A stretch of 64,000 nucleotides of DNA from Atherinomorus stipes (taxonomy: Eukaryota > Chordata > Actinopteri > Atheriniformes > Atherinidae): positions 434,001 through 498,000 of the forward strand of contig JALJCO010001134.1 in NCBI GenBank assembly GCA_023101725.1. The letters are read 5' to 3'. Positions within the stretch are counted from its first letter, which is position 1; every line of letters begins with the position of its first letter. Positions 1-13,300 of the stretch are shown here, piece after piece. The notes beneath the pieces were generated by a model, which had not been told where the DNA came from, made no database searches, and saw only the letters and a program-made list of their open reading frames with translations. The position numbers and the translations under genes are program-made.

Positions 1-156
1 AGTGTCTACTTGTAATTTACAGATTACATTGATGGGAAGAGTAGTTCCTCTAACTCACATTCCCATCTGATGAGGAGAAAATAAATGTTTTTATGTAATT
101 TCCCAGAACTGCCTGCAGGGGTCAGTATGGAGTAGGTGCTCCAGGATGAGACTCAC

Positions 157-1386
157 CAGTCTGGGTTGTCGTGTTCTGGGTCGGCTCACTTCCAGTCTGA
201 GTTTTAGCTTGTGCTCCACTTCCAACCTCCACATGGGTCTTGTCCTGGTGTGGAGCTCCCACACTGGCTCTGGGGGCAACTGGAGGTCTGGGCGGAGGTC
301 TCGGGTTTGGTGGGGAGGGGTTGCCGCTGAGCGAGGGGGAGAATTTGGGCGGAGGTGGCCTCGGAGCGGGGACGGGGACGGGGGCAGGGGTATTTGATGA
401 CAGGGCTTCTGTAACAGATTGCGGTTTTGGCATCAGCGAGGGGTTTTCAGTGGTTCTGCAAGGCTGGACTTCTAAACTGGGAGCAGTTTTTGTGGTAGAG
501 GACTCTGATGGCTCTGAAACAGCCTGAAGTTTGGAGTTTAACTCTGCAGACGAGGTCGGGGCCGTTTCAGCTGGACTCGGCTCTGCTGGGGCTGTAGTTA
601 AACCACCATCTTCCCAGAATACTTTGCTTGATGGTTTGGGACCAGAGGAGAAGTTCTTGGGCTTTGGAGCAATAACAGGAGGCCCAGATTTGGCTGGTTG
701 CCCTTGGAGACGAGGGCGTGGTCGAGGTTCTGGTCTCTGTGGAGCAGTGAACCCTTCACTGGTTCCAGTTTGTCTGTTAGCATCTCCACAGCTCCCATCA
801 GCCACCTGCTGTTCGAAAGCCTGTATCCTCGCTCTCAGAGTCGCCATGTCCTCCTCGTCCTCGCTCTCTGATTGGCTGGGCTCGCTGTTGTCGCTGCGGT
901 GGTCAGGGAACCCCCAGTCGTCTGAGCTAAAGGCCTCCAGCAGCTCCTGAAGATACTTTCCTGGACTCGTCTCCTGGTCGGTGCCGGCGTTTTCCGCGCG
1001 CTTGGCGAGCGTGGCCAAACCGTCCTCCCGCAGTTTCACCAAAGTCTGAACTTTGACGGCGTTGCTGACCGGATGGAGAGCGAGCTTCGACCGAGGGCGT
1101 GGCGTAGGACGCTCCGACAGGACTGGGGGAGAGGTGGTGGGAGGAGGCGCTGCATTAGCAGAAGAACACCGATCCCATTGGTCAGTTTGAGCCCTGCAGG
1201 CCGGGGTCAGAGGTGAGCACAGCTCAGTGAGGAGGTCACAGCATGGCGGGTCTGTGGAGGCGTGTGCAACGTCTGGGCCAATGGATGCGAGCGCTGACTG
1301 GCAGGAGGTGGTGACGACGTCCTCAGCGTTAGAGGGTTTTGGAGGGTACGGAAAAGGCGGTCGGGGGGGTCTCACTGGTCTCCTCA
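157..1386 (-). CDS. sh3d19: sh3d19 coding exon 7, long disordered Pro-rich exon
   Basis: This 1,230-nt exon follows a CTGTGCAG acceptor and ends at a consensus GTGAGT donor; an open frame that runs on into the intron stops at 122. It encodes 409 residues: VRRPVRPPRPPFPYPP, a helix-prone segment (VQTLVKLREDGLATLAKRAEN), an acidic SESEDEED patch, MATLRARIQAFEQQ, PKPKNFSSGPKPSSKVFWED and a long PxxP-rich tail. The RARIQAFEQQ segment resembles the start of the short mammalian SH3D19 isoform. The internal ATG at 847-845 has a strong Kozak context and could be an alternative start. Confidence 0.8.
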
Positions 1387-4300
1387 CTGCACAGAAGGAA
1401 CTTTAATGAAATATTCACATAAAATAACATAAAAACCAACAAAAACTAATTCAATCTGCCTCACCGTGAGATTCCTGAGGATCGGGGGAAGGTCCTGGGT
1501 CGGTCTGCGTCGCGATGGTTATAGAGGAAACTGGATGTGAGGAGGATGATGAGGAAGGAGGGAGGAGGACCTGCTCCTGTGTCTTCTCTCTAATCACCTC
1601 CTCATAGGAAGGAGGAGGCTGGAGGAGAGCAAAACAGCGATTAAATAAAAGAAATTAAACATTTAAACTTCCAGCTACCTCATCAGCCATCTACAACTAT
1701 GGATAAACGATACATCGGCCAGACAATATTTTAAGCCGATATTTGCGTTTTTGCTGGCATCAGCATTGGCCGATACATCAGGTGTGTTGGCCAATAACCC
1801 CACACGGCATAATTTACTGACTTATGTTTCTATTTGCCATTTTTTATATATATATATATCTTTTTTATATATTTATTTGAGGTGCTTTGTTCTTTTTTAT
1901 ATTAAAAGAGTTGTAAAATTACTTTTCACTGTATCCTTCATGATATTAATTTGGGAGTCAAATGCAGTATCAGTCCCAAATATCGGCAGGTTGTATCGGC
2001 TGAGGCTGATTAGAAAGCTGCCCCCAAGGTCCGGAGTTAGTGACTCCTGCATTAGATTGTGTGCTCAGCCGGAAATCATGTTTATTTATTTATCTTTTAA
2101 ATTTTTTTATATACTGTTTGTTATGAAAAATGTTTGAATGGAGTTTCTATATTCCAATGTTTGTATAGGCATCAATATAAAGATTTGGAGAGAAAAATTA
2201 AAGGTTATAGAAAAACAGTGAGTAGGGATTCACAATATTGGTATTTTGGCCGATATCCGATATGCAGATATTTTAAAACCCATGTGGCCATTATCCGCTA
2301 TCGATACAAATATTAAAGCTGAAAAAAATAAGCAGTCATTACAAATAGTGTTTTTGTTATCCATTTCCGACACTTTGAAAATAGGGGTGGGAAAAATTTT
2401 GTTACACTGTAATGTTGCGATATTTTCATATGCCAACATCAAATCGATATTTAAAAATGTGGTATCGATCTATTTTACTTACAAAACCTCATGAGATTTC
2501 ATCGTTCTGTTACAAAATCTCATGATATTTTGCAAATTCCCGAGAGATGTCGTAACAGAACGATGAAATATTGCGAGATTTTGTAAGTGAAATACATCAA
2601 AACTGTGTTTTTAAATGTCAATATGAGTTCAGCATGAAAATATTATGAAATTTCAGTGTATCTATATGTTTTTCCACCCCTAGTCTTTAGAAGTTTTAAA
2701 GTCTGTAAAAAAGAATTTTTTGAAGAAGAAGAAGAAGAGGAGGAAGTTTTGGGGTTTTTTAGACTTTAGAAATGCAGGCTGATCGGTTAAATATTGGCGG
2801 GGTGGCCGAAGTCCGATACTCAATTTTAAGGCTGATACAGGACAATACTGATAGGGGGCAGATTATATTGTGCATCCCTAACAATGAGAATTAAAATGAT
2901 GATTTTGTACATTAAGTTGATAAAGGGCAAAGCCTCTGTTAAATCAAACATGTACTCTGTAGGCACTATTGTACATAATCCATCTAAAAATACAACATCT
3001 CTTTTTCTCTCCTAACACAAAAACACTCAAAATTGGCTCATGAGTCAGTCACCCATTTGGATTTCACAGTGCAGTTTCTCTGGCAGTGAAACTGAAAACT
3101 GGAAAGTGAGTTGTTCTGCATGTCACGCATGTGTCAGCATGCATCATCTATAAGAGATACCTTCAGGTACTAACATGTCGTCACCTTCTTCAGGTGAAAA
3201 CAGCACCTGTACTTTAACATCTGTGACACAAGCAGGTGGTGACAGCTGGGTCTAATTATTTCCACTATCCCATTAACACATAAAGAAAGTTTGACTCAAA
3301 GCATCATCGTCCGGACAGGTAAATGAAAACAGAAGCTGATAAACAGCTTCTCACCTGTATGGCAGGAGGAATCGTAGGTCCCCAGATCTGTGCAGCAGGA
3401 GGAGGGGGAGGAGGGAATCCTCCGGCCGCCCCAGGAAACCAGGATGTGGAGGCCAGTGGCTCTGCAGACAGGATGGTGATCTCTGGTCGCCTGGCAACAC
3501 AACAACGACAGGAAGTCATAAAAAGAAAAAGCACAACACGACCACAGCGGGGGGGTTTTGTTGTGTAGAAATCTGCTAGTTACGTGAAAATGGAAACCAG
3601 TAAGAAACACAACAGGAACATCAAACTAATTTTTCTATATTTTTTACAGGGAATAAAGATATGAAAAATCCAACGGCATTCTCTTGATGATGTAAATATG
3701 TGTAAAAAAAATAAAACTAAAAATAAAAACCTTGGAAAAACCAGTACATTTCAGAAGCCACTGAAACAAAAATGACATATTTTACAAGAAAAGTAATATT
3801 TATTTTTTTATTATTTGACATTTAGGTATTTTAAAATCAAACTCAAAGTATATTGAAAAATCTTGGTCTTTTAGAAATTTCTTATTGAAATAATGAGATT
3901 TTTTTTTTCAATGTTTCAAGTAACCATAAAAGTTTTTTTTAAGGACTCTTGACAAAAAAGTAACAAGATTTTCTGTTACATGGATTAGTCTGAAGTGATA
4001 ATTAAAAATCTTTAGCTTTTGCAGCTGGTATTTTTTATTTGGTTAAATCAGTTTAATGGTAAAACATATCAAACATTGCCTTTGTGCTTAAAAAATAATG
4101 TCATTATGTCCTCTGAAATCAATATCTGATGTATCTTATACTTAAATCCAGGTCAGACACAGACTCTTGCCTTCTTTGAGTGATAATTGCATACTGTAAC
4201 ATCTGCATCTACAGCTTTGTGTCCTGTCAGACTTACAGTTCAGTCTATACTGGAAACATTTTTCCTATTATTGTGTATCGGTGAGTAAAATACAGAGCAT

Positions 4301-7300
4301 GGATGAGTGGCACACGGTGGATCAGGCAGCTGACGCCCACTCAGAGCAGCAAGTATTAAGTTCATAATAACCAGTTTTATTCTGATTAATGCCCATTGAA
4401 CACAAGAGATCTGAAATGTGAGCTCAGTCATGTGATCCTCACATAGTTAATTACTTATAGAAGCTTTATTTACAGAAAACATAAATGTTTGCACTAGTTT
4501 GACTGAAATCTCCTATCTTTGACTTGGAAAATGGATTAAATGTCACATCACATAAAACACATGAGGTTTATCAGACTTTTTTACCTCCTCTCTCTGTCTC
4601 GGTCTCTGTCTCTCTCTCTGTCCCAGTCTCTGTCTCTGTCTCTGGGTGTCTCTAAGAGAGAGGTCGGCCTGGTGGAGGCTGAAAAAAATAAAATAAAGTT
4701 AACACAGAGTTAGATAAATCTGAATAAAATAATTTACAAACATTTCATTTCTGGTGATATGAGAGAAATAATGCTGAAGTTCATTTGTTAACTATGTTTT
4801 CTATAACTGATGCTCCTGTAGCTCTTCTGGAATATTTCACTGAATTTCTGCATTACAAAGCTTCGATGCTGTTTGTACGTTACAGTGTAAAACTCTGAAA
4901 ATCTAAACTCATTAATAAAGCTGGATGCTTTGGCTAACTCTTATAAACTAGGATGAGCAGGTCTCTCCATCAAAACCACATTACAAGCAAAACCGAGACT
5001 GAGATCCATGGTAGAAAAATTCAGGTAAACAAATTAAATTAGATATTGAGCAAATTTTTTATTCCTATAACTTTAAAGCAGCATGGCTGGTCTCTCACTA
5101 TTAAAGTGAGACCCACACAGCGTTTATATGAATATGAGAGCAGACATCTGTGATTCTCACATTGTGCAATGATGCATGAAAACCCCTCAAATCTGCATTT
5201 ATAGAACATGTGATTGACATACTAAACATATGTGGGGCTTTTTAAGCTGCATGAGGAGAAGAGACTGAAGGGCAAATAAGTGGTTAAGTTGTAAAATGTG
5301 GTGGCGGTCCAGTTTGGGGAGTTACCGTCTTTCTTGCCATGCTAAATTTTACTTTGCAACAAAAGGTCAAAACACATTCTTTCCATTTTTAAAAACCACA
5401 TTTTTCCAGGCCACACTTTAAATGGACTTTGGATTGCTACAAACTGCTGTATCAAATTAGTTCCCAGAATTTATTATTTATTTAATCAATTTATTCAGCA
5501 GCTAAAGTGCACTTCACACACACATATTCAGACATGAAAAGGGGAAGGATTAAAACTCACTCCTCTTGATGGCTGCTCTGAGGGATGAAAGAGGGCCTTG
5601 GCTGCAGAGAGAGAAAGGAAACCATGAGTCACTTTATTTCACCTCCACTGCCACCTCCTCCTCCTCCTCCTCCCCACGGTAAAACTGTTTTCTAGAGACA
5701 AGTGACAGGGACAGCACACGTCCCGTCCAGCCCTGGGAGGTCCATTTCACTGCACAGTCAGTCAGTTGAATGTTTACTGCTTTGCTCAAAGAAGCTCAGC
5801 TCTCACATTAAAAACTTGACAATTGTCCGTGTCAGAAGGGAAATATTCAATCTCCAAATGAGTAACTGTTTTTAAGTAATTGATGTATGATGTGTCCATT
5901 CTTAATTTACCAACAGCAAAGTTCAGCTGTTTTAATTTTTGAGGTGCTTTTACGCTGCATCTTTTACCTCTGTGCTGCAATGTTGCTAAAAATATGAACT
6001 GTGCCTCATGTAGGGTTTATTTCACATTTTAGAGAGTTGGAATCAACTTTCATGGGGCATCGTAATATATTTCTCTTCAGCCAGTTAGTTGGCTTAGGTC
6101 AGGGGTGTCCAGCTCCGCTGTGGGTACCAGATCAGCTCGGGTCCTGCGCTTGGCGATGATGTCACAACGGCAGCTGAACTCAAGTGGAGGGAGAGGGCGG
6201 GGATTTCATGTGATGTCGGTAATATTTCAGGACTCAGGATTTTCATAAATACACAAATATGATCCATGTTGGCGATTTCATCCATTTTAATTCATCCCAT
6301 ATCCCACTCTTCCTCACATACCCATAGTCACTAGGGCTGTTAAAATTGCTCCAAAATGACGTTTGAACATTTGCTCTAAAATTAACACACAATTCAAATA
6401 TATTCAAATATCCATTTGAGCATTATGCCAACAGGCATAATGCAGTATGAACATCTTTAATAATGCTCAGGACTTTACAAGATGAGCTTGCTGCAGTTGG
6501 TAGCAGCAGCAGCTCGTCTCCCTATGTGTTGGCAGGTCGCAGGTAAGAATACAAACTTTTATTTACTTTTGCGGACATGACAAGTGATTATTGAGCCTAT
6601 TTGGCCGTGAGGCTCGGTGGTGCTCCACCCAGCGCCCAGGCAGCACAAGCTACGTGCACCGGATCTTCACTTTTCAGAGCCAGGAGCTGGTGTTTAGGTG
6701 GTGGGAAGCTAAAGAACCGGTTTGTAGTCTGGTTCTGGTGCAAACCAGCGCTGGAAGCAGTTCAGTGGATAGGGGACCTGAGTGCCGTACAGCGGTTTCT
6801 GTTGTCGCAAGATCTGCACCTGGTCTGCTCAAGTAGACTTGCAAGTGCCGCTTACAGGCCAGAGACACTGGCGGGAGGCTAGGAAACATGGAATCGCTCC
6901 GTAAACACTTTGTTTAGCCCCACAGGGATTCTGAAAAGCATTTATGGAGGTGAAATAGTTACTAAGTTCTGCTTTAACGGTCCCAACAAATCAAAATTAA
7001 ATTAACGAACACTGAATGCTCCCAGCTAGCTGTGACAAACATGGAACATCTTGAAGCTGTCGGCCTATAATCAAACCAGTGTAGGCCAAATGTAATAGGC
7101 TGTTTTTCCCCACCGTTTATTTAATATTCAAATATTAATTTTCACATCCGAATTTCGTTTTTTTTTTATTAATATTTGAATTTAGAGTATTTGTTGACAG
7201 CCCTAATAGTCACCTCTCAGTGGTATGTGCGCCCTCGTCAGTGCGGGGGTGGTACTGCATGTAACATTAAGGGACATCACGACAATGTCTACTGCGTTTG

Positions 7301-10300
7301 TTGTCTACAGTGTACATGTTCTGTTTTCGTGTTTCAGGTACTGTAATTAAAAAGAAAATTGCACCTCAGAGCTCATTTCATAGGAGATGTGCAAAGTTAT
7401 CAGCTCTTCACTGTTTTCTTCATTTCTGTCCGTAGTGTGTTCATGGTGTGTGTCTGGTACTATTGTTATTATTTCGTCTCTCAGGACATTTACAGAAAGT
7501 GATACAGCTGTTGTATAAATAGAATAATACTCCTTGTGAAATTCCTCCATGTTTCCAACAAAAATCTCCTGTAAAAACTGTTACTGTAATTTGTCCGGAC
7601 AGCCTGCTAACTTTTAACTGATCATATAGGATTACGGCATCGGCAGGCGCAGAACCTGAACTAATCTGGTAACCCGAGCACATCTGGTACTAATACCAGC
7701 CCTCAAGGGCCACGATCCTTCAGGTTTTCCACGTTTCCCTGTTCCAACACACCTGACTCAAACTAACAATTCAATGGGCAGAACTTCATAGGCCTTTGGA
7801 TCCATCTGAGTCAGGTGTGTTTCTCTGTCTGTCCTCTGTCTTTGAGGACCGACTTTGGACACTCGAGGCTTACGCTGAAAATCTTTGAACATTTCTTAGA
7901 TATCTGAAACACTTTTTTTTGTTTTAACTTACCTGTTTGCAGTGTTTCACTCATTTTCCCACCACACAGCTGTCTTAGTATCAGCAAGTCTAGTTTTAAA
8001 ACGCTGTTTTAAACAACAGTTTGTGAACACTGAGGCACCTGCTGACTTTATTAAAAGCAAAGCGTTAATGCTGCTGTGGAACTTAGCGTGCTGGAGGCAG
8101 AAATTTGATGGCTGACTCTGGAAGAACTTGTTCTAAGTTCGGCTCTGGCATTAAACCAGAACTGAAACCACTTTGGTCAAAAAACATTGTTTACATTTTA
8201 GGAACGACCGCTGCCATGTCTGAACTTGTTTGTGATGAATCACGTTATTCATGTTTCTCCTGGGGACAGACGTTGGACATTCCCTAACACAGGAAAACTC
8301 AACACTTGTCAAAACTGTGGTAAATTAATATAAATCAGATCTTCAGGTGGAAACCGAATCGGAGTATTGATCAAAACCAATAATGCAGGTTTAGAAACAT
8401 CGGCGAGAAAACTCATGGTTCACATTGTGGATCTAAAGGGAAAATCTTTACATGTTCAGATCAGGTTTGATCTTTAGTCCTGATATCTTCTTTCAGTGGA
8501 AATACATGTTGCTAACTTGCTAGACAGACTGAGGATTGCTTTTTTTAATCTAGAAAGGAAGCCTTTATGACTTCTAGTCCATCTTATCTCTCTACAAAAC
8601 CTCATGTTTTCAACTAATTTACACAAACAAGTTAAAATGACGGAACGCTGTTTCAGGTATTTCTACCGGACAGTAAATCTAAATCACGATTTTATAATTA
8701 TGAGTTCAGAAGATGTCTCTGATGTCCGAGCAGGGGCAACAAGAAGCTGGATGCTGACACCATGACGCCTGGTTGCTGTCGAGCACCTAAAAACCACCAA
8801 CACACGAACAGAGCTGTTGACTTGCTGCTCATCAAATATCAATTCATTTTAAAGAGCTCCCATATATCTCGGATTGCAGTGTCTTTTGTTAAAGATGATG
8901 TTTCCACCTTTGACCCTCTGAGGTGGAGAATTTGCTGACAGCATATTTTGGAAAACTCCCAGAAACAGAACTTGGAAAATTTTCTGGAATTCTCTGCCTG
9001 GGAGTTTTATTAAAATGACAGTGTTAACCTGTCAGCAAACCAACCTGTCGAAATAACTCCAAGTTATTTTAAGAGGTCCAGGATCAGAGGAAAGCCAAAG
9101 CTCTTCCTGCGTAAATGGAAAGACGGCTGTTGCTAGGCAGGTTAGGAATCAATAGAACCAGACTCACCGAGACAACAGGAGGATGACAGACGTTTCCAGA
9201 TCTCCTCCTCTCCCTCTTTCCTTATCATTGTCTAACAAGCTTTCTCAGCAACTCTCGCCTGCTTGCTGAGTTTCTCTCTGTCTAGCTGCTAACTATAAAC
9301 AGACACAAATGACTCACCCCGACACTGCCCAAACTCACACGTCCAAACACTTTCTTTTCAACAAGTGGAAAAATACACTCATTTCTAGTTACTGAGAAAT
9401 GTTTTAAAAGAAACCAACTATTTAAACTCAGATAAAACGTGAAAAAACTTGAGTTGTGATGTTTAGATTTGTTTGGATGGTAAGAAGTTTTGGTAACTTT
9501 AAGTGTTTCTTACTTTGCGTGAATGTGGTCCCACTTTGCTGCTGGACGTTGCCTCTGCTAAACATCATTCAAGCTTTTCCTTCTGCTCCATTACATCATC
9601 TTCAAGTGTGTTTGTGCCCGACAGCTCATCAGCTCAAGGCTGATGGAAATTAAACGTAAATATGCAGAAAAAGTCCAACGTTTTCTGCTGACATACTAAA
9701 AACCAAACCAAAGCTGTCAGAGAGAATGGTTGTTCTCGTGATTCCTTGTGCATAATATTAAATACTAAATAAATGTTGTTAATTTCATGTGGAAAATGTA
9801 TATTCACAACAGCCTAATTTGAACAATGTGGGGAAAAAAAGATTTAAAATCTCATTATTTTCTCCACTATCACTAAAATACCACCATCACATCTCCTTGG
9901 CAACACCAGCAGATGTAAAGTTTGCAATAAAATTAAAACTCTGATTTAAGACATCTAAAAGCACAGATGATGATGATGAGGTGGAACACCAGACAGCTGT
10001 ATTCATGTTACCTGCCTGTTGAAGCTCAAAGTAGAAGCTCAAAAATCCTGCAACAGTTACAGAAACACATGTATTGAATTTAAACTATGTTTAGCCGCCT
10101 CCTGTTTCAGCGTGGAGGGAAATTACAGAAGCAAAGACCAGTTGGGTTAGTTTTGTTACCACGCTGTGATCCATCCACCAAGCTGCGGCTCTTTGTTAGA
10201 GCCAACACCGGCCTTTTAGTTCATGCAGTTTGAGCAGTGAAGCTGAACGTTTTCTGAACAAATCACAGTTTCTTCAACGTGTTTGCTGCATGTTTTTTTA

Positions 10301-13300
10301 TAGCATGCTTCCATGTGTCACTCTGCTGCATCCTTTGAGCCCAATTCCTGTGTTCTCATTCGCTGTAGCTCCTGATGCGAGCAGTGGCCACCCAGATCTG
10401 GGCTATTTTTCTACAACATGAAAAATCACTCAATCTTTTAGAGTGAATGAATAAATTGCATTAAAAAAAAAAATCTGTTCACCATAAACTGGCAGCAAGT
10501 ACAGAAATATGCAGGAAGATTATGCACCCTCGCTTAGGCTCTGTGCTGTGTAACTAATCTAAAACAGGACCTGGTCTGATCTGGTCACAGAATAAACGTT
10601 TCACAACTCAGAAACTGCATGTTAATAAATCTAAAAGCTCTGTCGGGTAATTCTGTCCAAACATGAACATCCTAAGTCAGGGGGGGGTCCAAACTCTGCC
10701 CTCAAGGGCCGCAGTCCTGGAGGTCTTGGATGATTCTGTGGCAGCATCTGACTCAGATTAATGGGCCAACATGTTTGGGCAGAACTTGAGAACAAGCTGT
10801 GGAGGAGAGTCATTTAATTTGAATCAGATGTGTTGGAGGTGGGAAACATCTAAAACCAGCAGACCAGCAGTGAAATGGACACCTCTGTCCTAAGTCCTGG
10901 TCTAATGTGGTCCAGGTCTCCAAAAAAGCAGTGGAATGGCCTTTTATGTACATCACATCATCAGCTTGATGTTATTCATCTTATTCAGATGAAGGGATGT
11001 CACGTGTTTCTGCATTTATAATTCTCCACCACCTCAAAGCACTGACAGACAAATGCGCACACACACACACATCTTTGTACTTCTATCTTTGTGAGGACAT
11101 TCCTTGGCATAACGCATTCCCTAGCCCCTTACCCTAACCCCCACAACTGATTACCTAAACCTAACCCTTGCCCTAACCTAAACCTAATTGTAACCTAAAC
11201 TCTAAAACCAAAAATTGACCCTCAAAAATGGATTTTTCTTTGGCTTTTTTTTGTGAGGACCAGCCAAAATGTCCTTGCTTTGCAAAAATGTCCTCAACTT
11301 GCTGGCTAAACACGCAAAATTGACCTCACAGTATAGCAAGTACAGGTACACTCCCACCAGCAGACAGAGTGCGTGTCGGAAAATATGTGGCGTCATACAA
11401 ACAAAAATACCTGTGTTTTGTCTGCACCTGCATTCTTCTCATACAAGTGGTAGATTAGTGCATCATGATGACACTTCCTCCTACTGCGACACACGTCAAG
11501 TTATTCAATTCTCTGTTTTCCCTTTTTCACTGCAAAAACTGCACACTGCAGGTCTGGCAAGGTGATGAGATACTTAAAGCTATGATGAATGTTTTAAGAG
11601 GTTAGAGAACAATCAGAGGGACACCTTTATGGTGCTGGGGTAATTAGGTCATAAGTCAGTGTCATTGGAGGTTTTAACCTCTGTTAGATGTTGGTATGAA
11701 ACTAGACTGGAAGCAGCTTTAGCCTTAATGGCCAAAAGATGGAAGTTATGACTCTAGTTAGGTTCAAATCTCCAACATCTGTGTGCAGCTTAACTTCCAG
11801 CAGGTATCACAACAAAAAAAAAATGGTCTGGCAAAGAGAGGAAGTTAGAAAACCTAAAAGGATTCACAGCCACCTTACAATCAGTGTTACCACTCGGGTA
11901 TCCACCGTTTAAAGTGACATAAGCTCAACAAAAGCAAGGCTTCGTTTCCCCTCCATAAAACACACACAGAGTCTTTAAACCCGGTGACCTCTCCAGCTAG
12001 TTGCCGTGCCAACCAGCCAGCAGACAAATACTTTAAAGAGTATGTAAGAACCGGAGACCAAAGGAGAGAAAAGTATTCCCTGCAAGCCTGAGCCGAGTCA
12101 AGCAGCAGACATCATCATGATGGCAACTTCATAAAAATGCTTCCAACAGGACGACTGAAGCAGTTTTTAGTTTGTGATGTGATTGCAATCAAAACTACAA
12201 TGACTCAGCTATTTTAGATGGATTCAAACAACTCTTCCTGCATGTGGGAAAGATTAGACGCATACTTCCTGACAGCAGCTACACCTCTTTTGCCAATGTG
12301 CCAGGAAGAAAAGAAAAGCTAAATCTCTTACCTGTGACGATGCTCTGGCTTTCGGCGGTCAGGGCGACCTGAGAAGAAATAGAAAAGTCAATTTGTTATT
12401 TTCAAGCCTGCAAACTAAACATTTTTCAGCTATTGGCTGGAACATGACTGCAGAAATGAACATTTTATTTTTTGAGAAGAGCTCTCTTTTCAACCCTATT
12501 CTTTAAATCTGATAATAAAAACCAGAAAAAGGCAAGGAAACTGGTCAGAGTAAAAAGAAGATGGTTTTATGTCAAACAAGTCTCCATCTACAGCATCTTT
12601 AAAGGGATATTGTGTAAGTTCTCCTGTGTTTTATTCACAAAAACTGATTATTTGGTTAAAAGTGTTTTTTCATTAATCAGTAATCACTGCCATCAACAAA
12701 CTGAAGTGCTCCTCTAAGTTCTAAATTTGCCGTCCGTATCATTCATTTACACATCGAGCGGGTCGGCTAGGTGGAGGCTGCCATGTCGTATCACCATGTT
12801 TTTGCGTTCAGGAGAAGCGTGACAGTAGGAAAACACAGAAACTCACCGGACACACCGGAGTTTTCAGCTCAGTTCGAGGTAATGCCTTTGAAAAGTCACC
12901 GCGCTGCAGTGGGGAGAAACCAGCGTTTCGCTGATGCTGCGTTCACGTGCAGTCGGGCAGACGGCCGTTGGTAACAAACCAGATGTCATTTTAATCAATG
13001 AAGCTGAGCGAGAGACGGTTAAGTAAAACATGGGTCATGCCGATATTTTAAAACTCATGTGGCCAATAACCGATTTTTGTACTGATATTAAAGCTGAAAA
13101 AAACATTAACCAATCATTGCAAATAGCAGTTTTGTCATCCGTTTTCGACACTTTGAAAAATAGGAGTGGGAAAAAATATTGATACACTGAAATATCGCAA
13201 TATTTTTTAAATGCCGATATCAAATTGATATATAAAAACACGGTATCAATGTATTTTATTTACAAAAGGGAAATAGATCAATACTGTGTTTCTAAATGTC

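Noticed and set aside
240..950. Plus-strand open frames opposite sh3d19 exon 7
   Set aside because: Antisense shadows of the Pro-rich coding exon; Gly-rich composition mirrors proline codons.
11117..11200. CCTAACCC-like runs suggesting an interstitial telomere
   Set aside because: The units are irregular (CCTAAACC, CCCTTACC) and form the centre of a dispersed repeat with GTGAGGAC ends.
12771..12974. 67-codon plus-strand frame in a GC-richer patch
   Set aside because: No splice context or recognised domain; the surroundings look like a decayed dispersed repeat.
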